A stretch of 64,000 nt of DNA. Origin: Salvia splendens. Lineage: Eukaryota > Streptophyta > Magnoliopsida > Lamiales > Lamiaceae. The DNA lies in NCBI RefSeq assembly GCF_004379255.2, contig NC_056053.1:23060188-23124187 (forward strand), given 5' to 3'. Shown here piece by piece: positions 44,621 through 55,100 of the stretch (position 1 is its first letter; each line of letters opens with the position of its first letter). The notes below the pieces were generated by a model. It did not search any database. It had not been told where the DNA came from and saw only the letters and a list, made by a program, of their open reading frames with translations. The translations under genes were made by a program, and so were the position numbers.

Positions 44621-44698
44621 TGCTGGAGATTTTTTAATTAGGGTTTTGTTTTGAGTTGATTAAATTTGATGAGGAATGGAATTGGGGGAGAGTTGGGT

Positions 44699-44746
44699 TT
44701 ATATATACGAGGATTGAGAGAGGGATTCAACGTTTGTCAAAGTCAA
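44699..44746 (-). promoter_or_regulatory. TATA box and paired W-box cores of the U-box gene
   Basis: On the minus strand a tatatataa box (44699-44707) lies about 80 bp before the ATG. TTGAC cores lie at 44736-44740 and 44742-44746, one base apart. A third TTGAC is at 44852-44856 on the plus strand. Clustered W-boxes fit WRKY control of an elicitor-responsive gene; this is inference. Confidence 0.6.
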
Positions 44747-45436
44747 AACACGGGAAAATTGTGTGTTGCTGCTGGAGATTAGTTGTACTTGTGTGTTTAA
44801 TAAAAGTAATTTAGGACTTTTCAAAGGTTGGATGGTGTCAGAGATGATTGTTTGACTTTACATATGTGGGGAATAATAAGAGAGCACGTGGTGTTTTTAT
44901 TTTTGCTCGTGCTATATTTAGTTATTTACAGTTATTGTATCACTCAATCCAATTATTACAGTTCTGGGTACTGGAATTCACCAACCCATGATGGGTCATG
45001 AATCTAGGGATTCGAAATAATAGGATTATGATTATGAGTGATGCTAAATGACCATAATGTGGCCGGCCATAAAGAGTTAATTTAGTCCATTTACATGTAT
45101 AAAAAAATTAGAATTACCGATATAAACTTATATGTGTGTGAATGGACTTGTAAGTTGATACTTATCTTTGAATTCCATTACGTAAAACACATTAATATCA
45201 CGAATTACTGTATACGTTGAGCAACAATCAAGAAATGACAGTAGTAATAAGTTGAGCAAAAACTACAAAAGAACAACACTAACATGTTGAGCAACATATA
45301 ATGGAGATGATATAAAAGTAAAATCAAGTAGTATTAAACCAAAAATAATAAAAAAAAATCAATTTTTTTTGTTATTTAATTAATTTATGGCTGGCCATAA
45401 TGTGGCCGCATAGCTTTATTCTATGAGTATATAGTA

Positions 45437-45859
45437 CTGCTCCCTCTATCTCTTCTCAAAAAAAAATCACATTTTGCCATTTTTGAATGTTTTTTAAAAG
45501 TAGATTAATTTTATTTAAGGAAACTCTTTTCTTTTTAATAGTGGAGTCTCATTCTTCACTAGACCACATTTGCCATTTTGTGATGTTCACTTAAAAACAG
45601 ATCAATTCTATTCAATAAAACTTTTTTCTCTTTAATGAGGTGGTTCTCATTCTCTATTAGATCACATTTGTCATTTTAGGATGTTCTCTTAAAAAAAGAT
45701 CAATTATATTTAAAGAAACTTTTTTCTCTTTGACGAGGTGGTTCTCATTCTCCACTAATAATACCCAATCACTTTTTCTTTCTATCTCTCTTATTTAACC
45801 AATTGTGCATTAAAATTCAAGTTTTTCAAATGTTGTCTACATTTTAGGGACGGAGGGAG
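45437..45859. mobile_element. Stowaway-like MITE with internal 97 bp triplication
   Basis: It begins near gctccctctatctcttctc and ends gggacggagggag before TA. Between 45468 and about 45758 a ~97 bp block starting cacattt(t)gccatttt is repeated three times with 15-25% divergence. Confidence 0.75.
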
Positions 45860-46097
45860 TATATTTCTATAATAGTACGAAATTACTGTATTAGATAAAT
45901 TTTGTGTACATGTGAAATAGATATATGAAACTAGTTACAATTAGTATGGTAAGACGTTTTACCATCAACTGTTAATTGTTTAGTGAGTGAATATTGCGTG
46001 AACTATAAGTAAAAAAGTGTTATAATCAATTGCGTAAATTTACAATCTAGTCATAATTAATACTCCTACTTAATCATGACGGAGTACATAAAAATAA

Positions 46098-46317
46098 TAC
46101 TTTCCATGTCCTATAAAAACAAACATTTTTGGGATGATACGTGTTTAATGCATAGTTAGTAAAGTAAGTGATAAAATAAAAATAAATGAAGTATTGTTAG
46201 TGAAAAATAAGATCCCTCTTCATTAGAGAGGAAAAATTTACCCAAAATATAATGTACTATTTTTATAGGATATAACAAAATAGAAAGAGTGTCCATTTTT
46301 ATATGACAGAGGAAATA
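46098..46317. mobile_element. Stowaway-like MITE, diverged
   Basis: The left end ctttccatgtcctataaaaa and right end ttttatatgacagaggaaa are imperfect inverses. Internal tagttagtaaagtaagtg resembles other MITEs in this window. Confidence 0.55.
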
Positions 46318-49007
46318 TGATAAAAAAAATGATATTAATAATACATTTAGAATATTTAACCTTGAATAATACATTAATCTAACTTAAACCTTGTTTGTGC
46401 AAGAGATTTTTGACCTTTTTGACTTTATATTACTCATTTTAACATTTTTGTGTTGTCATATCATATTTTGCAGCTATCTTTTCTTCATCTATTTCTCTTA
46501 TTATAGCCCTTCCTAATTATTCAATCTCATAAAATTGGTTGTTGACTTAGTAAAGACTAAAGATTATTTTGAACAATATTGGCAAATTAACAATCGAACA
46601 AAAAAAGAAAATTAATAATGTGGTAAACTAGTAGCTAGGAGCTTACGCCTCTAACTAGTAGGAGCTTAACTCCTCTATATAAAACTCAAATAAAGAGGTT
46701 TTATATCAATTACTTATTACTAGTTACTAGAAGATAGCCTCTCTATAAATTCTAACTCAATTAAAGATGTTTTGTACCTAACAATAAAAGTGTAACAACT
46801 AAAGTCCATCGACGCATCGACCGGAATCTCCAATATACACATATTCTAAGTTGAAATAAAGAATCACCAATAAATAATGTGAAAATGAGACACCTAAGCA
46901 AAGATTTGAAGAAACAAGATTAAAGTGTAACTTTTGAATTTTTATGTCAAAATTAAATAAGTAATAAACAAAATAGTAGTCGTGCTTACTTCTGATCACG
47001 ATGCATGTATTTGGCTGCCGACAAAAAATGGTGGGTACCAATTAAATGAAATGAGTAGAAATTTTTAAAAAACTAACAATCAAAAGAGTCAGAATTTGGT
47101 TTCATATTTGGCTGCTTGAGTTAGGCCTGTCTTAGTCTGGACAGTGCTGGCTCGGGCCGGGCCGTTTCAGTTGACCAAGCCCATGAAATCGGCTCCCTTG
47201 TTGCAACTTGCCACTCAATTTACTATTTTTGTCAACTCGATTTTAGAGGTTGACTTTATATTTTAAATCTTAAATAAGTCTTTTTTTTAAATAAAGTCAA
47301 CTTAAAGTGGGGGTTGACAATGGAAGTAAAGGCTTAATTAGGACGAATTATTCATCACGAATTAACGGGAAAATTGTATTGTGCATTTTTTCTTTTTTTT
47401 TTTCCATAGAACTTGCTACTAGCCAATTTCTTTGGCGTGAGCATTTTTATTTGTAAAAAAGCAAAATTGTTAGAATTAATTTATACATGTATAATAAATC
47501 AAGAAATTATTGTGATTCATTTATTTGTTCAATAATACGTCATAACATTAAGCATTGTACTAATTTGTACGTTTCGAAGTAAATTTTCGTACTTAAAATA
47601 CATTGTTAGCTATTTTAAAAAGTCGTGAGCTATTTTTAATTAACTCAAATAAAAGTCAGGTCAACTCAAAGATAGTTAGGTTTGGGTTTTTCTAACAACT
47701 TATTTTTTAGCCCGATATCGAGATTACTATAACTTCCCATAATTTATAAACAAGTCCCTTTTTTTTGCATTTTCATTTTATATTACAATTATTCCCTCTT
47801 TATTTTTAGTAACTAATTCACGGTAAGCGTAGCCAGGATTTCATTTGAAGAGAGGCAAAAAATAATACTCCAGTAAATAGAAAAATTTGTGTATGAGAAG
47901 GGGCATTTAGTTTTGTTGAAGTATATAATTGAAATTACACATATAAATATATGAGGAAAAAATGGTAAGATAGACTATGTAAGATAAGTTAATGAGTTTA
48001 GACTAGTTTTACAAAAAAATGGACAAAATTAAGGTTGCAAAGTTGAAATTGTGCTTTAGAATCAAAGTAAGCGCCGGTGGCCATAAACATGAGTTATGTT
48101 ACGTGGAATCTTTGTTTCTTTGTGACTGTTTCTATTCTTTTCTTGTTTTGAATCTTTGATTCTTTGTTTCTTTACGTAGAAGAAGTGTCGAAAAACACAT
48201 GAGATCATCTAGAATTATTAATGATTTGCCTCCTCTTTCAATGATGTAGCCACTGTCTTGATCACAATATTCAATACAGTAGACTATTGGGTTCTAAAAT
48301 ACGACCAAAACGTGAAACTAGATCTATACATTCATAGTAATATTTACGAATTTAATTAATTTTGATTTTAATTCGTTATTAATTGGATAAAGAACATATG
48401 TGTCACTCTTCCATTAATAGTTATTGAAGTGACGTCATGAGTGACGATAGTCTAGAAGAACAATTTCTAAAAGATATTGTGATTGTAGACCGTTTGATTC
48501 TTTTATTGCAACTTTATTTATTAGTAACTATTTAGGTTTTTATTTTATTCTGATAGACTTTAGATAATACAAATGTAAAATAATTACCATCGCCCGCAAT
48601 TAATTCCGTATTTGCAGTTGTTCAATTTATCATATTTTTAACATATCATGTAATATCAACAAAATCGTGTCACCTTTATATTCGAGCTATGTTCGTATTG
48701 ATTTCATACTGAAGTCTAGTCACCATTCATCGTCACATACCTACATATCTTACTCTATATTGCCATTTGTAAAAGAATTCGCAACATATTCAAAATTGTG
48801 AAATTAAAAAATCAGAACTCACCTAATGAATAAAACAATAATCATTTGCCTACTGCACACCTTTAAAAAAATGAAAAAAAAAATCGTTGAAGAAACACCA
48901 GAATAACTAGTAACACAGAAAACATCACTGGGATTAATAAGCAGCAGCCCCTTTTTCGTAACAAAATCGGTCATTGGTGCAATGGAGTCGTTTCGTGCAT
49001 CTTTTCT
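46318..49007. other. Intergenic, AT-rich, no gene supported
   Basis: Contains a short GC-richer island (about 47110-47200, gggccgggccg) and scattered open frames without motifs. The right end (48935-49007) carries a Cys-rich tract (KKRCTKRLHC on the minus strand) next to the small ORF listed next. Confidence 0.5.
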
Positions 49008-49112
49008 TCACACAAGCATACCTTTATTCATCCAAGTAGAACAGTATCCGCAACCAAAATTTTTACAACGACATCCGTACATGGCAACATGCTGCACAGT
49101 AGATTTAGTCAT
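49008..49112 (-). other. Cys-rich 34-codon ORF directly behind the ethanolamine kinase stop
   Basis: Its ATG immediately follows the kinase TAA and is in the same frame. It ends at TGA 49008-49010. The middle reads GCRCKNFGCGYCSTW, five cysteines in 15 residues. A further Cys-rich tract in a shifted frame follows. It may be chance, a relic of a defensin-like gene, or a 3' UTR ORF. No function is assigned. Confidence 0.3.
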
Positions 49113-52100
49113 TTAGCGACTTTGAAAATACGAGTGTGCCAGCGAAAAGCACTTCTCCTTCTGCTTCTTGTATTCGTTGTAGCATAGGAAGAAGTAACTC
49201 AGATAGTCAAAATCGATAGGAGACATTTTTGCCTGTCAGAAACAAGGCGAAATTGTCATACCAATTACTGTACTCATTCGAATTGATAAGTGCATATGAG
49301 AATTATCAGTACCTGGATTAAAGCCCACAGTGCCCAGTATAGGTGTGAAGCTAGCATGTAAAGATTTGTTTCTGCGTAAAGAGCAGAAATCGCCTCCTTG
49401 GACACCTGAAGCTTTTTCGCCATATTTTGCTATTAGATTATGAACTTGGGAAGTCATGCATAAGTCATCATGCTCATATTGAGCTCATTGTCCCAATAAG
49501 CAAGGTTGAATAAGTACAATTCACGTGCAAATTCACTCAAGATGATATGTTCATTCCCAAGAAGGCAGAGAGAAAAATATATAAAAATAAACTGGAGATC
49601 ATTCAAGTCTCATGACGTTCTTGTTCTACATGGTATGAATACAATGTATTACAAGTTTTCATGTACCTCATGTGGTCTATCAGGGCTTAGATAGTTCCTG
49701 AAGAAGAAGAATTGTTCGTCTTGCCTTGGGTATCTGAGACAAAAAAAATTTCAACAGTAAAACTTTGTATCTTTATCAGCCTAAAAAGAGAAAAGTGACT
49801 CTTAGGCCTTATCTTGTTGTTTAGTGAGGACAGAACATACAAATTGTAATCACAGTCGTAGCCAGCATATTCATTGAAGTGATTTCCAATGTCAAAGCCT
49901 CTGTAATTGTATGATCCATACTCAAAGTCGATGAAGTAGAGTTTACCTGAAAATTTTCAAGGATACATGGGAGGTCAAGAAGAAATAATGCCAAGGGATA
50001 TGATAAAAGTAGCTGATAATAGCTTACATACTGTCCAAGAAATTTCCTCAAAAAAAAAGTCCAGGAAAGAGTTTTCATTTCCTGGAGTTTTCACAGCTTC
50101 ACTGAGAAATGAATTACCATATGGTAGCAAAAATTCCCAGTTTTATTTTATTTTTCAATCTCGAGATCTTTATGCACCATTAATGTATATAAACAAAACC
50201 TATGACTTGACAAGCACAAATGACTTAAGGTTGTACAAATCATTCTTGTATTTTTTGCACCACAGTACTCACCTATGTTTAAATAGAGAAGGATAATCTA
50301 AAACACTGCCCAAAGATTTTCAAAACATACCCATATACAGAAATCTAGCTAGCAAGCAAGCAAGAGAGAGACTAATTCATATAGAAATTTATGCATTGTA
50401 TGTTACCGTCATTGTCATTAAGCATCAGATTCCCAGAAAGCAGATCATTGTGACAATATACGACGGGAGCATCAAAACGATCTGTCATTTCCTGTACGAA
50501 AAACATATTAAGTTTATGAATAAAATAGTGTTTTTGACCAAAGTGAAATTTAAACCAAGAACAAGACACCTTCCTTGCATTTGGCTACTACTGATTTGGA
50601 AAATAAAAAATGGAGATATCACTAGCAAACAACACTTCATCACATTCGGTTTATTCTTCTATTCACAACGATGCAAAAGAAATTCCAGAGTTACCAAACA
50701 AATAAAGTTACAAAACTATTTGGAACATAACTGAATTTTATAATAAAAGAAAGACAGTAGACATACATAGCACATCTTTGATCTTACAAAACTATATGGA
50801 AGATAAACTGAATTTTCAAATAAAAAGAAGACAACAGATATACAAAGTATACCTTGTTATTCAATTACAAGGCTTCAAGCAATAAACTTTGAAATGAAAT
50901 CAAGTAGCTGCTTTCTCTGTTTTAAAAGTAAGTAATACTATGAAAATACCAGGACTTTTAAGATACTTTTAGATTCTAACAAGATGAGCTTAAGATAGCA
51001 TCTATCATGATTTTTTCGAAAGACCACCTTGAGGCCATTGATTTCTTGATTAATTTCTTCAAACGAAACCATCTCATACTTCTTTTGCTTCTCGCTCTCA
51101 TCAAACTTGAGGGTCAATGCTGCATGCACGATGATGAAAATAAAAAAAGGTGAAGCCAAACAAACAGTCAAGACGAAACTAGAATCAGGCTATAGGTGTC
51201 AAAAGTAACAAATCAAGCGTACCAAATCAAGCATGATTAGAGGAGAATATATTTGATTGATATGAAATAAATGTGTAATACATAGTCTAGAATTAGATTG
51301 ATCTATTACCTTATTTACATTGTACAATCTCCCTATAAATTGGGGAGAGAACCGAGAGCTAATCAATGAAGATATACAATTCTCTTCTCTCAAAAGCTTC
51401 TAATATGCATCGCCTTTTCAAGTCTCTCGATTACCATCGTTAAGATGGTATCAGAGCAGGTTCGGGACTCATAACAGATTCATCATTGTCCTGGGCATAC
51501 CTTTCCCGATCCTTCCCAAAACCACCAAGATGTCAAAATTTGACAAAACCATAACCAAACCCATAAAAAACATCCAACTATCCAATATGACTTCAAACAC
51601 ATATCTTGCTGCACAATTTGCAGAATTTGTGAAATGGCAGAGGGCAAGGCAAACCCGGAGTGGAGGCCGAAACGACGGAGGCCGAGGAGGCGGGAGAGCC
51701 ACAGCGGCCGCCGCACATCACCACTCCACCAACACCGATCCTCCGGCGGGCGGCAGCAGTGGCGGCGCTAACGAAAATGGCAGCCATGGATCCTTGTTAA
51801 TCCAGCCATGGCAGCAACGTGAAGCTCGTCGGAGGCGGCGCTGCAGTGGGAGCAGCGTCTGCAATGCCGGAGGTCTTCGTTGCTGGACAGCAGTTGCTGC
51901 TGACGGAGACAGCAGCCGTGGATCCATGTCGATCCAGCAACGGCAGCGATATCTTCAGGAAGTCAGCGTTAGAGACCACTCCGATCCAGTGGGAGCGACT
52001 GCCGGAGGGCGCGCGATTGAGGGCAGTAGCGACGGCGCTGGTAGCGGCGGCGAAGGGGCACACAGCGAAGGGGCAGCTCCGATCGAGGGCACCATGGCAG

Positions 52101-55100
52101 AATTGAGGGAGGCGGCTAAGGAAAATCCCAAATTGACTAAATCCCAGATACTCCAAATTAAACCCCACCCAAAAGTTATCTATCCAATTACACCCCTAAA
52201 GTCCCGAAAATCTCAGTTTCACCCCCACCGAAAGAAAAACACAAAAAACACCCCCAAACTTCCGAAAAAAATCCAAACTGACCCCCCACTTGCAAAAACT
52301 TTGCAAATTGCACCCCAACTTTCCGAACAAGTCAACTATCAGCCAACCATATCCTGCCGGAACTCCTTTGACGCCTTAGCCTGTTCTTCTACATCTGTTT
52401 TCGGCCCAAAAGACCCTCAATGGATTTTCGACTGTGGGGCAACAGACACGATATCATTTGAAGCCTCAGATTTTGTGTCCATATCCAAATCAAAAAAATC
52501 CTATGTCCAAACTGCTAGTGGGGACCTAGCACAAGTTATGGGGGCAGGCACAATCAATATCTCGCCGACTCTATGCCTCTCTAATTGTCTTTTTGTTCCG
52601 TCTTTATCACACAAACTGTTATCAATAAGTCACGTGACTAGAGAACTGAACTGCAAATTACTGATGCAACCCCGCTTCTGCATGCTACAGGATATCAAGA
52701 CGGGGACGATAGTTGGGCGTGGCACTGAGCGAGACGGACTGTACTATGTGGACGAGATAGCCCAACAGAGTGCTGCAATGATGCTGACTCCCGGACCGAC
52801 AGACAGACAGACAGGCTTGGCTTTGGCACCGTCGGTTAGGTCACCCATCTTTGGGATACTTTCGTCTTCTTTTTCCTGAATTAGCTAAATCCTTGAAGTC
52901 CTTTCATTGTGATACTTGTGTGTTGGCTAAGAACCATAGACATTCATTCAAATTGAACAATACGAGAGTAAAATCTCCTTTTGCTTTAATACATTCGGAT
53001 GTTTGGGGTCCCGCTCCTATCCCGGGGGGACAAGGTTTTCGGTATTTTGTGCTCTTTGTTGATGACTACTCCCGCATGACCTGGATTTATTTCTTAAAAA
53101 ATAAACATGACGTGTTTGATAAGTTTGTAGACTTCTATAACCTTATTCAAACCCAATATAAACACACCATCCAGATCCTTAGATCCGATAATGGGGGGGA
53201 ATTTGTCAATCATAAAATGCAAGAATTTTTTAGGAATACAGGGCTAGTCCACCAAACCTCATGCGCTTACACTCCAGAACAAAATGGGGTTGCGGAACGG
53301 AAAAACCGTTACATCTTAGAAATCACACGAGCTCTTTTAATTGAGTCCAAAATACCAAAATCCTTCTGGCCCGAAGCTGTCGCCACTGCCGTATACCTCA
53401 TAAACCGTCTTCCAACCGGAATACTCAACTTTAAAACGCCCCTCGATACCCTTTCCCAACATTTTGAAATCCCATCATCCCTATCTCTTGAACCTAGAGT
53501 GTTCGGGTGCTCGGTCTTTGTTCATATTCCCAAGCAAGACCGTTCCAAATTCGACCCTTGTGCCCTTAAATGTGTATTCCTTGGCTACGGTAAAAATCAG
53601 AAAGGCTATAGATGCTATGACCCAAAAACCCGTAGGATACACACCACCATGAATTGCGATTTTGTGGAAGGGGAATATTTCTACACCCAATCTAGCAGTC
53701 AGGGGGAGACACAACCTTCAGACCATAGTCCTCACAACGACCTCCTAGATTGGCTGCCAAGTATCCAAAATAACCAGTTAGGGGGAGAGCCTCAGACAAA
53801 GGAACCACAGATAGGGGGAGAACCTCAGACGAGGGAACCACAGATAGGGGGAGAACCACAACCAAGTCCTGTCTCAGACGTTGGTCCAACTGAGGAAGCT
53901 AGCAACACCGCCGGGCCGTCAAGTCTTGTAATACAAAATGAGGAACAAAGTGACACTACCCGACCATCAACCCCGCCTTCGATTCCCGAGGTAATCAGTT
54001 CAGATGTTGATACTAATCTTGACAGGAACAGTGACGACCGTGAAACTAGTGGAGACATACATGATCCATACGAACTGCCCCCACGGAGAACAAGAGGGGT
54101 ACCTCCTAGACGATACTCACCAGATTGGAAAGGGAGAAAGGCAAAATACGCAGTTTCCAATATTGCGCAGGGTCACTTATCAGAAATGGCCCGGGCCTTC
54201 GAGATGGCTTTATATGAGGAAGAAGACATCCCACAATCATTTGAGGAGGCAAGCAAACACAAACACTGGAGAGAAGCTATGAAGAAAGAAATAGACGCTC
54301 TAGTCAAGAATGGCACATGGGAGAAATGTACGCTGCCCAAAGGAAAAAAACCAGTTGGATGCCGGTGGATATTCACCATAAAAAGAAGAGCAGATGGTTC
54401 AATCGAGAGATACAAGGCGAGACTCGTGGCAAAAGGATACACCCAAGTATATGGGGTAGATTATGAAGAGACATTCTCTCCTGTGGCTAAAATGGAGACT
54501 GTGCGAACACTGCTATCTGTTGCGGCATGCAAAGACTGGAATCTACACCAGTTTGATGTGACTAACGCCTTCCTCCATGGAGAACTGGAAGAGAACAAGG
54601 AAGTATACATGGAGGTTCCACCAGGTTTTTCTGGAGAATTTGGAGATGGAGAGATATGTCGGCTGCGGAAGACCTTGTATGGGTTGAAACAGTCCCCACG
54701 GGTCTGGTTCGGCAGGTTCTGCCAAGCCATGCTCAAGCATGGATTTCAACAAAGTCAGTCTGATCACACACTCTTCACAAAAAGAAGAGACAACAAGGTA
54801 ACTTGTCTGCTTATCTACGTTGATGATATGATTATCACAGGAGATGACATAGAAGAGATCCAGAGGTTGAAGGAGAATTTGTTCAAAGAATTCGCGATGA
54901 AAGATTTAGGAGCACTAAAATACTTCTTGGGGATAGAAGTGTTGCGATCTAAACACGGAATATTCCTAAGGCAGAAAAAATATGTTCTAGATCTATTGGC
55001 GGAAACAGGTCTCCTTGAATGTAAGCCCGCAGACACTCCAATGGTCCCTAACCATGGTCTGAAGATAGAGGAAGGAGCAGAGCTCGCTGACAGAGAGAGA

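Noticed and set aside
43483..44641. Long open frames on the plus strand and in other minus frames across the U-box gene
   Set aside because: They are Pro/Arg/Gly-rich shadows of a GC-rich coding region; the -1 strand frame 43442-44620 has clear U-box and ARM features.
51199..51393. 64-codon minus-strand ORF repeated at 55781-55975
   Set aside because: Both copies lie in the LTRs; they are LTR sequence read on the other strand.
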